From Oscillospiraceae bacterium (GTDB lineage Bacteria > Bacillota > Clostridia > Oscillospirales > Oscillospiraceae), in NCBI GenBank assembly GCA_022846095.1, contig AP025583.1, positions 806,001 to 870,000 on the forward strand: 64,000 bases of DNA, given 5' to 3'. Shown one piece after another: positions 35,917 to 44,364 of this stretch. The notes below the pieces were generated by a model. The model worked only from the letters and a program-made list of their open reading frames with translations. It did not search any database and was not told where the DNA came from. Each line of letters begins with the position of its first letter. Within the stretch, counting starts at the first letter, position 1. A program made the translations under genes and the position numbers.

Positions 35917-37842
35917 ATGCGGGACGGTTTTATCAAGGTGGCCGCCGGCACGCCGAAAATCCAGGTGGCCGGCTGCCGGCACAACGCCGAGCAGGTGTTT
36001 ACCCTCATGCGGGAGGCCGACCGCCAGGGCGTGCGCGTGCTGGCGCTGCCCGAGCTGTGCCTGACCGGGTACACCTGCGGCGATCTCTTCCTCCAGCCCA
36101 CGCTGCTGCGGGGGGCGGAGGAGGCCCTGGCCACCGTGCTGGAGGCCACCAGCGCCCTGGATCTGCTGGCGGCGGTGGGCCTGCCGGTGGAGTACCGGGG
36201 CAAGCTCTACAACTGCGCGGCGGTCATCTGCCGCGGCGAGATCCTGGGCGTGGTGCCCAAGACCCACCTGCCCAACTATGGCGAGTTCTACGAAAGACGC
36301 TGGTTCGAGCCCGCGCCCCGGCAGGGGGGCCTGCTGGAGCTGTGCGGGCAGGAGTGCTTTTTCGGCGCGGATCTGCTCTTCCGCTGCGAGAGCATGCCCG
36401 GCCTCACCCTGGGCGTGGAGATCTGCGAGGACCTGTGGGCGCCCTGCCCGCCCTCGGTGCGGCTGGCCCAATCGGGCGCCACGGTGATCCTGAACCTCTC
36501 CGCCAGCGACGAGACGGTGGGCAAGGCCCACTACCGCCGCCAGCTGGTGGCGGGGCAGTCGGCCCGGCTGCTGTGCGGCTACGTGTACGCCGACGCGGGG
36601 GAGGGGGAGTCCTCCACCGACCTGGTGTTCGCCGGGCACGACATGGTGGCGGAGAACGGCGCGCTGCTGGCCGAGGACCGGCGCTTCGCCGCCGGGCTGA
36701 CGGTGAGCGAAATCGACGTGGAGCGCCTGTGCGCCGAGCGGCGGCGCAGCTCCACCTTCCCGCCCGCCCCCGGGCCGGAGGAGGCACCCATGGCGGTGAG
36801 CTTCACCCTGGAGAGCTCCACCACCACCCTGACCCGGCACATCTCGCCCACCCCCTTCGTCCCGGAGGACGGTGCGGGCCGGGCCGAGCGCTGCGACGAG
36901 ATCCTGAAAATCGCCGCCATGGGCCTCAAGACCCGGCTGGAGCACACCGGGGCGCGCACGGCGGTGGTGGGCCTGTCCGGCGGGCTGGACTCCACCCTGG
37001 CGGTGCTCGTCGCCACGGTGGCCATGCGCCTGCTGGACCGCCCGGCCAGCGACATCATCGCCGTGACCATGCCGTGCTTCGGCACCACCGACCGCACCCG
37101 GGACAACGCCGTGGAGCTGGCCGGGCGGCTGGGCACCACCCTGCGGCGCATCGACATCTCCAAGACGGTGCGCAGCCACTTCGCCGACATCGGCCAGTCC
37201 CCGGACAACCACGACGTGACCTACGAAAACGCCCAGGCCCGGGAGCGCACCCAGGTGCTCATGGACATCGCCAACCAGACCGGCGGCCTGGTGGTGGGCA
37301 CCGGGGACCTCAGCGAGCTGGCCCTGGGCTGGGCCACCTACAACGGCGACCACATGAGCATGTACGGCGTGAATTCCTCCATCCCCAAGACCCTGGTGCG
37401 CCACCTGGTGTCCTTCGTGGCGGGGGACAAGGCGGAGGAGGACCGCGCCCTGTCCGACGTGCTGGAGGACATTCTGGACACCCCCGTCTCCCCGGAGCTG
37501 CTCCCCGCCGTGGGGGGTCGCATCGCCCAAAAGACCGAGGATCTGGTGGGGCCCTACGAGCTGCACGACTTCTTCCTCTACTATGCCGTGCGCTGGGGCT
37601 TCCCGCCCCGGAAGGTGCTGCGGCTGGCGGAGCACGCCTTCGCCCGCACCTACGACCGCGCCGCCATCCTCAAGTGGGAGCGCACCTTCTACCGCCGCTT
37701 CTTCGCCCAGCAGTTCAAGCGCTCCTGCCTGCCCGACGGGCCCAAGGTGGGCTCCGTGACCCTCTCGCCCAGAGGGGACTGGCGCATGCCCTCCGACGCG
37801 GTGGCCCAGCTCTGGCTGGAGGAGCTGGAGGGCCTGGACTGA
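35917..37842 (+). CDS. nadE: Glutamine-dependent NAD+ synthetase
   Basis: The 641-residue protein has an N-terminal nitrilase-type glutaminase (about 10-290, 'LPELCLTGYTCGDLF', 'KTHLPNYGEFYERRWF', 'GVEICEDLW' with the Cys) and a C-terminal synthetase with the pyrophosphate loop SGGLDST at 354-360. It amidates deamido-NAD using glutamine. AGGAGGC is 8 bases before the ATG. The stop is 3 bases before the first (stub) ATG of the chromate transporter region. Confidence 0.96.
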   Translation: MRDGFIKVAAGTPKIQVAGCRHNAEQVFTLMREADRQGVRVLALPELCLTGYTCGDLFLQPTLLRGAEEALATVLEATSALDLLAAVGLPVEYRGKLYNCAAVICRGEILGVVPKTHLPNYGEFYERRWFEPAPRQGGLLELCGQECFFGADLLFRCESMPGLTLGVEICEDLWAPCPPSVRLAQSGATVILNLSASDETVGKAHYRRQLVAGQSARLLCGYVYADAGEGESSTDLVFAGHDMVAENGALLAEDRRFAAGLTVSEIDVERLCAERRRSSTFPPAPGPEEAPMAVSFTLESSTTTLTRHISPTPFVPEDGAGRAERCDEILKIAAMGLKTRLEHTGARTAVVGLSGGLDSTLAVLVATVAMRLLDRPASDIIAVTMPCFGTTDRTRDNAVELAGRLGTTLRRIDISKTVRSHFADIGQSPDNHDVTYENAQARERTQVLMDIANQTGGLVVGTGDLSELALGWATYNGDHMSMYGVNSSIPKTLVRHLVSFVAGDKAEEDRALSDVLEDILDTPVSPELLPAVGGRIAQKTEDLVGPYELHDFFLYYAVRWGFPPRKVLRLAEHAFARTYDRAAILKWERTFYRRFFAQQFKRSCLPDGPKVGSVTLSPRGDWRMPSDAVAQLWLEELEGLD

Positions 37843-37845
37843 TTT

Positions 37846-38052
37846 ATGAATCTCTATCTTGACCTGTTTCTGACCTTCGCCCGCGTGGGCGCGTGCATCC
37901 CCGGCACGCCGGCGGCGCGCCGGGGGCCCCAAGTGATTTTATCTGCGGGGCGTGGAAGTGAATTCCACGCCCCTGCGCGGCAGATGCCGCGCCCCGCGCA
38001 GCGGGGCCCCGGTGCCCGCGCGGGTGGGAACGGCGGTGGCGGAAGGCTGTGA
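37846..38052 (+). pseudogene. Stub ORF 1: duplicated 5' end of the chromate transporter gene fused to element sequence
   Basis: This 68-codon frame starts with the same 17 residues as the intact transporter gene, then runs through a 152-bp hairpin element as low-complexity Pro/Arg/Gly sequence and stops at a TGA that overlaps the GTG of the next copy (GTGA). The ATG here, right after nadE, is probably the ancestral start of the transporter gene. A functional peptide is unlikely; translational relay is possible. Confidence 0.75.
37898..38049 (+). mobile_element. Core-ATTTTATCTGC hairpin element, transporter copy 1
   Basis: This element has hairpin 1 (CCCCGGC...GCCGGGG), CCCCAAGTG, the core at 37936-37946, hairpin 2 (GGGGCGTGGAA/TTCCACGCCCC) and hairpin 3 (GCGCGGCA/TGCCGCGC), followed by a GC-rich tail. 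Confidence 0.7.
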
Positions 38053-38255
38053 ATCTCTATCTTGACCTGTTTCTGACCTTCGCCCGCGTGGGCGCATGCA
38101 TCCCCGGCACGCCGGCGGCGCGCCGGGGGCCCCAAGTGATTTTATCTGCGGGGCGTGGAAGTGAATTCCACGCCCCTGCGCGGCAGATGCCGCGCCCCGC
38201 GCAGCGGGGCCCCGGTGCCCGCGCGGGTGGGAATGGCGGTGGCGAAAGGCTGTGA
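38049..38255 (+). pseudogene. Stub ORF 2: second duplicated 5' end
   Basis: This frame repeats stub ORF 1 with a GTG start overlapping the previous stop, and it ends in a TGA that overlaps the GTG of the intact transporter gene. The chain stub 1-stub 2-intact gene is linked by two GTGA junctions. Confidence 0.75.
38101..38252 (+). mobile_element. Core-ATTTTATCTGC hairpin element, transporter copy 2
   Basis: The core is at 38139-38149, 203 bp after that of copy 1, with the same three hairpins. Confidence 0.7.
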
Positions 38256-38830
38256 ATCTCTATCTTGACCTGTTTCTGACCTTCGCCCGCGTGGGCGCGT
38301 GCACCTTCGGCGGGGGGTACGCCATGCTGCCCATCCTCCAGCGGGAGCTGGTGGAGAAGCGGGGGTGGTGCGGCGAGGAGGAGCTGGCCGACTACTTCGC
38401 CATCGGCCAGTGCACCCCCGGCATCATCGCCGTGAATACCGCCACCTTTGTGGGCCATAAGCAGAAGGGGAACCTGGGGGGCGTGACGGCCACCCTGGGG
38501 CTGGTGGCCCCGTCGGTGCTCATTATTCTGCTGATCGCCGCCTTCCTGGAGAACTTCGCCGACCTGCCCGTGGTGGGCCACGCCTTCGCCGGGGTGCGCG
38601 CCTGCGTGTGCGCCCTCATTCTGGCCAGCGTGCTCAAGCTGCGGAAGAATACCGTCATCGACCTGCCCACCACCATCATTTTTATCGCCGTGTTGGCCCT
38701 CTCGCTGGTCAAAAGCTACGTGCCCGGCCTGCCCGGCGCGCTGTCCCAAATTTTCTCCCCGGTGGGGCTGGTGCTGCTGGCGGGGGCGGCGGGCTTCGGC
38801 ATTCGCGCCGCCCGGGGGTGGAAAAAATGA
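38252..38830 (+). CDS. Chromate-transporter-family protein, first half
   Basis: The 192-residue protein has the ChrA half-transporter pattern ('FARVGACTFGGGYAMLPILQRELVEKRGW', 'IGQCTPGIIAVNTATFVGHKQKG') with about six membrane segments. Short ChrA pairs (CHR3 type) form heterodimers; in gut anaerobes the real substrate is unproven. The start is a GTG overlapping the stop of stub ORF 2, with GGTGG 9 bases upstream. Duplication of its 5' end has probably replaced an ATG start next to nadE. Confidence 0.85.
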   Translation: MNLYLDLFLTFARVGACTFGGGYAMLPILQRELVEKRGWCGEEELADYFAIGQCTPGIIAVNTATFVGHKQKGNLGGVTATLGLVAPSVLIILLIAAFLENFADLPVVGHAFAGVRACVCALILASVLKLRKNTVIDLPTTIIFIAVLALSLVKSYVPGLPGALSQIFSPVGLVLLAGAAGFGIRAARGWKK

Positions 38831-39399
38831 TTCTGCTCCAGCTGTTTTTCGAGTTCTTTAAGGTGGGGCTCTTCTCCGTGGGCGGGGGGCTGGCCACCAT
38901 CCCCTTCCTCACCGACATGGGCGTGCGCACGGGGTGGTTTTCCGGCGCAGATCTGGCCAACATGATCGCCGTGTCCGAGTCCACCCCCGGCGCCATGGGA
39001 GTGAATATGGCCACCTACGTGGGCTTCACCGCGGGCGGCCCCCTGGGGGCGGTTATCGCCACATTGGGGCTGGTGGCGCCCTCCATCCTGGTCATTCTGC
39101 TTATCGCCCGGGTGCTGCAAAAGTTCCGCCAGTCCCGGGCCGTGGACGCGGTGTTCTACGGCCTGCGCCCCGCCTCCACCGCCCTGATCGCGGCGGCGGG
39201 AGTGTCGGTGGCGGTCATCGCCCTGCTCAACGTGGACGGCTGGCGCGCGGTGGAGGCCCTCTCCGCCCTTTTTCGGTGGAAGGCCATTTTGCTGGCCGTG
39301 GCCGTGTTCGTGTGTATGCAGCTCAAACCCCTGAAAAAGCTGCACCCCGTGGTCTTTATCGCCGCCTCGGCGGTCATCGGGGTCGTGTTCCAGTTCTGA
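38827..39399 (+). CDS. Chromate-transporter-family protein, second half
   Basis: The 190-residue protein is the paralogous partner ('FKVGLFSVGGGLATIPFLTDMG', 'ESTPGAMGVNMATYVGF'), overlapping the first by ATGA. The two are presumed to form one transporter in the membrane. A terminator follows. Confidence 0.85.
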   Translation: MILLQLFFEFFKVGLFSVGGGLATIPFLTDMGVRTGWFSGADLANMIAVSESTPGAMGVNMATYVGFTAGGPLGAVIATLGLVAPSILVILLIARVLQKFRQSRAVDAVFYGLRPASTALIAAAGVSVAVIALLNVDGWRAVEALSALFRWKAILLAVAVFVCMQLKPLKKLHPVVFIAASAVIGVVFQF

Positions 39400-39403
39400 G
39401 GAA

Positions 39404-39443
39404 AAGGGCCCGCCGGTAATGAACCGGCGGGCCCCTTTTTTGT
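39404..39443 (+). terminator. Terminator of the nadE/transporter unit
   Basis: GGGCCCGCCGGT/ACCGGCGGGCCC forms a 12-bp stem followed by CTTTTTT. Confidence 0.9.
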
Positions 39444-39458
39444 TCTTTTAAATTTTGC

Positions 39459-39487
39459 TTGACTTTTAATCCGTACCAGAATATACT
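39459..39487 (+). promoter_or_regulatory. Promoter and operator of the ribbon-helix-helix gene
   Basis: TTGACT and TATACT are separated by 17 bp. An inverted repeat TCCGTA (39470-39475) / TACGGA (39492-39497) surrounds the -10, suggesting autorepression by the encoded protein. Confidence 0.75.
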
Positions 39488-39517
39488 TATGATACGGACC
39501 GAAAGTGAGGTGGTAAA

Positions 39518-39706
39518 TTGAGTCCTCGCACAGGCAGGCCGCTCTCCGAGAACCCGAGGCATGAACGAGTTGAGACAAAGATGACAAAAGAGGAACTGGA
39601 AAAGCTCGACTTCTGCTGCAGGGCCACGGGGAAATCGCGGTCGGAGGTGATCCGGGCGGGGATCGATGTGATCTACGCCCGCCTGGAGAAGCCCGAACAG
39701 AAATAG
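39518..39706 (+). CDS. Ribbon-helix-helix (CopG/Arc-like) protein
   Basis: The 62-residue protein has the pattern 'RVETKMTKEELEKLDFCCRATGKSRSEVIRAGID' of a ribbon-helix-helix fold, in which dimers bind DNA by a beta-ribbon. It starts at a TTG with GAGGTGG 5 bases upstream; the only downstream ATG would delete the ribbon. No toxin gene is directly attached. It stands at the left edge of the accessory island. Confidence 0.75.
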   Translation: MSPRTGRPLSENPRHERVETKMTKEELEKLDFCCRATGKSRSEVIRAGIDVIYARLEKPEQK

Positions 39707-39851
39707 CAGGGGCGGCGCACTCCCTCAGAAGAACCGCGCCGCCCCCAACAAACCGCCAACTGCCCGGAGGCAGATGCAGCGTAAATAGTATAACATACAC
39801 CGCGTCTCCTTTCAAGCGCCGCTGGCGGAAAAAGGAAAGGAGAAACACAGA

Positions 39852-40151
39852 ATGCCGAGTATTTTAGAGGAGTTCGCCTACGGGAACGTGTCGCCGGAGG
39901 CACAGTTCTTCAAAAAAGACTCCGAGTACGGCCGGGCGCTGGACTGCGTGTCCCGCAGCGAACAGAAGCTGCTGGAGCGGCTTGGGGCGGAGGACAGGAA
40001 GATCTTCGAGGCCTACGCCGACATGCAGGGCGAGGTCAACCGCCTCACCGCGGTGAAAAACCTGGTCTACGGCTTCCGCTTGGGCCTGACGATGACGGCG
40101 GAGGCATTTACCGGCCTGGACAGCCTCTGCGCCGGAGGGGACGGCGTGTAG
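39852..40151 (+). CDS. Small DUF6809-like protein
   Basis: The 99-residue, helix-rich protein begins 'MPSILEEFAYGNVSPEAQFF' and ends 'LVYGFRLGLTMTAEAFTGLDSL', the frame of the DUF6809-like family frequent in gut Clostridia accessory regions. AAAGGAAAGGAGAAA precedes the ATG. Its function is unknown. A distant relative is encoded at 2621-2851. Confidence 0.65.
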   Translation: MPSILEEFAYGNVSPEAQFFKKDSEYGRALDCVSRSEQKLLERLGAEDRKIFEAYADMQGEVNRLTAVKNLVYGFRLGLTMTAEAFTGLDSLCAGGDGV

Positions 40152-40178
40152 CGGAAGCTGCGGCAGCGGCGGAGAAAG

Positions 40179-40202
40179 CACCCCAAAGCCTCCCCTATGA
40201 GT
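40179..40202. repeat. Stub of the CCTCCCCTATGAGGGG repeat
   Basis: GCACCCCAAAGCCTCCCCTA and four further bases match the left end of the element at 3149, then the similarity stops. It lies at the junction with the dnd genes. The remainder of the gap up to the dnd promoter shows no gene. Confidence 0.55.
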
Positions 40203-40342
40203 GGCCTGAGTGGAAACAAAGACGTGGGGCGGGGGCTTGCCCCCGCAGTTCTTCTGCACTTTAGCCGCGTCTCTTGTACAAGCGTCCACAGACTTCCCCT
40301 GCCCGGCGGCGATTTGGCCAGGGATCGATTTGCGGCGTATCT

Positions 40343-40371
40343 CGACAATCTATTTGGATTGATGTATAATA
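40343..40371 (+). promoter_or_regulatory. Promoter of the dnd operon
   Basis: TCGACA, a 17-bp spacer and a perfect TATAAT are 51 bp before the dndC start. Confidence 0.8.
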
Positions 40372-40422
40372 ACTAAATATGCGATTCGGTACAACTATTT
40401 TAGACAAGGTGGAAGACCCCAA

Positions 40423-41805
40423 ATGAAAAATAGTTATTTTAATGAAAATACGCTGAGCGATCTGCTGGACGAGATCGAGTATGTCTATCTCTCGGACGAC
40501 CGTCCCTGGATCATCGGCTACAGCGGCGGAAAGGATTCCACCGTGGTGGTCCATCTGGTCTACTCCATGCTGCTCAGGCTGCTGCCGTCCAAGCGGAAAA
40601 AGCATGTGTATATTGTCTCCTCCGACACAATGGTGGAAAATCCTCTGATTAAGACCTACCTCTCGGAGATGCTGGACAGCTTGAACAAAGCGGTCAAAAA
40701 GGACGGGATACCGCTCTCCGCACATGCGGTGCAGCCTGAACCAAGCAACACCTTCTGGGCCAATATTATCGGGCGCGGACTGCCGACGCCCAACCTGAAC
40801 GGACGCTTCCGCTGGTGCACCGACCGGCTGAAAATCAATCCCAGCGGCAAGTTTATTGAAGACATCATCCGCAGGGAGAAGACGGAGGTCGTGGTTCTGC
40901 TCGGCGTGCGCAAGGCGGAGAGCATCGCACGGAAGAGGCGCATAGAGGGGCGAGAGATTATGGGGCGCCTGCTCAACCGCCACGAGACGATTAAAAAGGC
41001 ATTTGTCTACCCGCCGATCGTCGAGCTCACGACGGATGACGTATGGACGATTTTGATGTCAAACAAACAGCGTACCGCCTGGGGCGGAGACAACAGCAAG
41101 CTGGTCGCGCTCTACTCCGACGCGGACGGGGAATGCCCCTTCGCCGGTATTTCCAGCAGGGACGAGCAGCAGCAGTCCTGCGGCAATTCCCGCTTCGGCT
41201 GCTGGGTCTGTTCGGTGGTCAAGGAGGACAAGTCCCTGAATGGCTTCATCCGCTCGGGTCACCGGGAGCTGATCCCCCTGCAAAAGTTCCGCCAGTGGCT
41301 CATCGATCTGCGCTGGGAAACCGGGAAACGGGAACAAAAGATGCGGGGCGGCCGCATTTATTACACGAAAGACGGGGACCTGGGGTACGGCCCCTTCACT
41401 TGGGAAGCCAGGCAGGAGATTCTGGAGAGATTGCTCAAGCTCCAGATGGAGATGAACTATGAGCTGATTACGGTGGACGAGCTGCGCGCCATCGACGCCA
41501 TATGGGACGAGGAGCTGGATTTGACCCGCCGGACACTGGTCGATCTGTACTACAGGGTGACGGGGGAGAAACTGCCCTGGCACGACTTAAAGGTGCCGCT
41601 CTTTGACGCCAAGACCATCTCGCAAATTGAGAAATTTGCCAAGGAATACGACGTTCCGATGGATTTGGCCAGGGATATGATCCTAGCCGCGGAAAAAAAC
41701 AAGCACTTTTCCAACCCCCAATTGCTGCGCAATGCGTTGGATAAGGCGGTCACCCAGCACTATCTATACGAGGACAGATTGCGGGAGTTAATGGATGAGA
41801 ATTAA
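40423..41805 (+). CDS. dndC: DNA phosphorothioation sulfurtransferase DndC
   Basis: The 460-residue protein is a PAPS-reductase-type ATP pyrophosphatase with the loop SGGKDST (34-40), the conserved 'GRFRWCTDRLK' (Cys132) and a Cys cluster 'SCGNSRFGCWVC' (Cys253, Cys260, Cys263) expected to bind an iron-sulfur cluster. DndC activates the DNA backbone or sulfur for replacement of a phosphate oxygen. The start of the gene is A/T-rich compared with the flanking genome, suggesting transfer. It is the first gene of the dndC-D-E-A operon and overlaps dndD by 11 bp. Confidence 0.93.
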   Translation: MKNSYFNENTLSDLLDEIEYVYLSDDRPWIIGYSGGKDSTVVVHLVYSMLLRLLPSKRKKHVYIVSSDTMVENPLIKTYLSEMLDSLNKAVKKDGIPLSAHAVQPEPSNTFWANIIGRGLPTPNLNGRFRWCTDRLKINPSGKFIEDIIRREKTEVVVLLGVRKAESIARKRRIEGREIMGRLLNRHETIKKAFVYPPIVELTTDDVWTILMSNKQRTAWGGDNSKLVALYSDADGECPFAGISSRDEQQQSCGNSRFGCWVCSVVKEDKSLNGFIRSGHRELIPLQKFRQWLIDLRWETGKREQKMRGGRIYYTKDGDLGYGPFTWEARQEILERLLKLQMEMNYELITVDELRAIDAIWDEELDLTRRTLVDLYYRVTGEKLPWHDLKVPLFDAKTISQIEKFAKEYDVPMDLARDMILAAEKNKHFSNPQLLRNALDKAVTQHYLYEDRLRELMDEN

Positions 41806-43981
41806 TCGAATTAAGCTGTACAACATCAGCTCTTACTCGGGGGCCTGCGAGTTTGATTTTACGGTCTCGCAGGCGCACAATATCGTGCTGATCGGCGGCC
41901 AGAACGGAACGGGAAAGACCTCCCTGTTCACCGCCATCAAGCTGGCTCTCTACGGCCCGCTTTGCTTTCATTTCCAGAGTAAGAACAACCAGTACACGGC
42001 CCGGGTGAAGGAGCTGATCAGCCACGACGCCTTTGCGCAGGAGGAGGTCCGGGCGTATATCGAGCTGGAAATCGAGCTGCCGCGGGATCAGGAGCTGATC
42101 CAATACACCATCCGCCGGGAATGGAGCTACGAGGACAAGAAGCTGGAGGAGACGGACAGCGTCTGGGAGGACGGCAGGCCACTGGAGGAGGAGGAGACGG
42201 GCTTTTTTCAAAACTATCTCTACCATGTGCTCCCACCCAACCTGTTCGACTTCTTTTTCTTTGACGGCGAGGAGATCGCGGGCTTTTTCTCCACGCCGGG
42301 CTACCACTCCTACCTGCGGGAGGCCGTCCTTACCCTGGACCACTACGACACGTTTGGCCTGATTGAAAAGTTCAGCCGGCGCTACGTCGTGAACGAGGAG
42401 GATTCAGAAAAGGCGGGGCGGCAGCGGGAGGAATATGAGGAGATCTGCAACGAGCTGGACCGGGCGGACGAGATGCGCCAGGCGCGGGAGTCCCGGATAC
42501 AGGAGCTGCAAGCGCGCATCGACGGATGCGAGCAGGAGCTGTTTGCGCTGGAAAACCGATTCAAAAAGGCGGGGGGCCTGCCGCGCGGAGAGCTGGACAG
42601 GCTGAATAAAAAGACCACCGAACTGGAGCGGCGGCGGGAACAGATCAATCTGGGCCTAAAGAACTACATGGAGGAGACGGCCCCTCTGGTGCTGACGGCG
42701 CCCGTCGCGGAGGAGCTGCGCGCCCAGCTCGCGCTGGAGCAGCAGGTGCAGCAGTACCGGGCGGTGTCCCGGCACATGTCCCCCCAGCGGCTGGAAGCGG
42801 CGCTGGCCGGAATCCTGCCCACGTTTGGCGTGGAGCGGCGGGAGGATTTTATCCTGGCGCTGTCCAGGGCGCTGGACGCGTCCGTAAAGCCGGATCTCGA
42901 CCTGGAGGGCTTTGCATTCCTCCACGATTTGTCCCAGGAACAGCGGGACGCCGTGGGGGAGGTCCTGAGCCGCCTGGAGCGCGTGGACCGGGAAGCGCTC
43001 CTGGCAGAGATACGGGAGAAGGACGAGATCGGCCGGGAGCTGTCCGAAATTCGCAAGGTGGTGGAGAGCTCGATTGCGCCGGAGGAGCGGCAGGTATATG
43101 AAAAGCGGCAGCTCCAGCTGGAATTGGATTTGACGCGCAGCCGGGCGGACCTGCAGGCGGAGCAGGACGGGGCGGAGGAGTACGAGAAGCGGCTGGTAAA
43201 GCTGGAAAACCGCCGCAAATCCCTGCGCACCTCACTGGTGGGGGCGACCCGGAAGATTGAGGCGAAGCAGTACACGGAACGCCTGAGCGACATGATGCAC
43301 GAGATGCTCGCCGCCCTGCTTGAAGGAAAGCGCCGCGAAATAGAGGCGGAGACCCTGCGCCTGTCCAAGGAGATCCTGCGTAAGGAGCATTTCATCGACC
43401 TCATTGAGCTGGATGAAAAATTCGATTTTTGCCTGTACCGCGAGCAGGCGTATACCTACGAGGAGCTGTCCGCGCTGTTTGCGAATATCGGGTCGGAGGA
43501 CCTGTCACGCCGGATCGGCGCGGACGGCGTGAAGCGCCTGCAGGAGCTGTTTCACGTGGATACGGTATCCGGGCTGAAAAAAGTCTTTAAAAACAAGGGG
43601 AGCCAGTCCACCCTGTATGACGGCAAGCGGTTCGACCTCTATAAGCGGCTGGAATTCCAGCAGTTCTCCAAGGGGGAGAAGCAGATCTTCATCCTCTCCC
43701 TCTACTGGGCCATCATCAAGACCTCCGGCAGGGACATCCCCTTTATCATCGACACGCCCTTCGCGCGGATTGACACGGAGCACCGGGAGCAGATTGCAAA
43801 AAAGTTTTTCCCAAATATCAGCGCCCAGGTGATTATCTTGTCCACCGACGAGGAGATTACCCAGCCCTACTACGACGTGCTGCGTCCGTACATTGCGCAG
43901 GAGTATACCCTCTCGTACAATGAAAAGCTGGGCCAGACGGAGGTATTACGCGGATATTCCTTCGGAGGGAGCGCCATATGA
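41795..43981 (+). CDS. dndD: DNA phosphorothioation SMC-like ATPase DndD
   Basis: The 728-residue protein has Walker A GGQNGTGKTSL (34-44), a long coiled coil (about 190-560) and the C-terminal ABC motifs 'FSKGEKQIFILSLYWAII' and 'DTPFARID'. This SMC/Rad50-like form is that of DndD, which works with DndC and DndE in strand opening and sulfur insertion. GGGAG precedes the ATG, which lies within the end of dndC. Confidence 0.93.
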   Translation: MRINRIKLYNISSYSGACEFDFTVSQAHNIVLIGGQNGTGKTSLFTAIKLALYGPLCFHFQSKNNQYTARVKELISHDAFAQEEVRAYIELEIELPRDQELIQYTIRREWSYEDKKLEETDSVWEDGRPLEEEETGFFQNYLYHVLPPNLFDFFFFDGEEIAGFFSTPGYHSYLREAVLTLDHYDTFGLIEKFSRRYVVNEEDSEKAGRQREEYEEICNELDRADEMRQARESRIQELQARIDGCEQELFALENRFKKAGGLPRGELDRLNKKTTELERRREQINLGLKNYMEETAPLVLTAPVAEELRAQLALEQQVQQYRAVSRHMSPQRLEAALAGILPTFGVERREDFILALSRALDASVKPDLDLEGFAFLHDLSQEQRDAVGEVLSRLERVDREALLAEIREKDEIGRELSEIRKVVESSIAPEERQVYEKRQLQLELDLTRSRADLQAEQDGAEEYEKRLVKLENRRKSLRTSLVGATRKIEAKQYTERLSDMMHEMLAALLEGKRREIEAETLRLSKEILRKEHFIDLIELDEKFDFCLYREQAYTYEELSALFANIGSEDLSRRIGADGVKRLQELFHVDTVSGLKKVFKNKGSQSTLYDGKRFDLYKRLEFQQFSKGEKQIFILSLYWAIIKTSGRDIPFIIDTPFARIDTEHREQIAKKFFPNISAQVIILSTDEEITQPYYDVLRPYIAQEYTLSYNEKLGQTEVLRGYSFGGSAI

Positions 43982-44364
43982 TATTTAAACTCAAGGTCTC
44001 CAAGGAGACGGAAGCCATTTTTAAGGCGCTGGACCAGAGGGCGAACCTGAAGCCCTACACGCTGGTGAAGCACGCCATCGCGTGGTCTGTACGGGAGGAG
44101 ACGCCCTTGACGAAACGGGATTTCTCCACGGACGCCCAGGGCCTGGAGCTGAACCGGCAGACCATCACCGGCAGCTACGACGCCTACTTTAAGGCAATCA
44201 TCGAGCAGTACGAGCAGCGGCAGCTGACCGAGGACGAGTACTTCCCGCGGTATGTGAAGGCGCATATCGACAGGGGGGCAAAGGTGCTCAACGCCATGTT
44301 CAACCATGCCGGGTCGCTGGACCGCTATATTTTGCGCAGCTTGGGGGTTGGCGACACGGTATGA
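43978..44364 (+). CDS. dndE: DNA phosphorothioation protein DndE
   Basis: The 128-residue protein starts 'MIFKLKVSKETEAIFKALDQRANLKPYTLVKHAIAWSV' and has the DndE family length (110-130) with a ribbon-helix-like start. DndE binds nicked DNA in the modification complex. It overlaps dndD and dndA by 4 bp each (ATGA). Confidence 0.92.
   Translation: MIFKLKVSKETEAIFKALDQRANLKPYTLVKHAIAWSVREETPLTKRDFSTDAQGLELNRQTITGSYDAYFKAIIEQYEQRQLTEDEYFPRYVKAHIDRGAKVLNAMFNHAGSLDRYILRSLGVGDTV

Larger units (their letters stand above)
37847..38303. repeat. Tandem array: transporter 5' end + hairpin element, 203-bp period
   Basis: The host segment of 51 bp occurs at 37847-37897, 38050-38100 and 38253-38303, with one base change in the second copy. 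Two 152-bp elements lie between. Differences between the elements are limited to a few bases near the right end (GGAACGGCGG versus GGAATGGCGG; GGCGGAAGG versus GGCGAAAGG). Confidence 0.93.

Noticed and set aside
37898-38252. Stub peptides as real small proteins
   Set aside because: Only the first 17 residues derive from a gene; the rest is translated hairpin sequence. A coupling role is possible but not a protein function.
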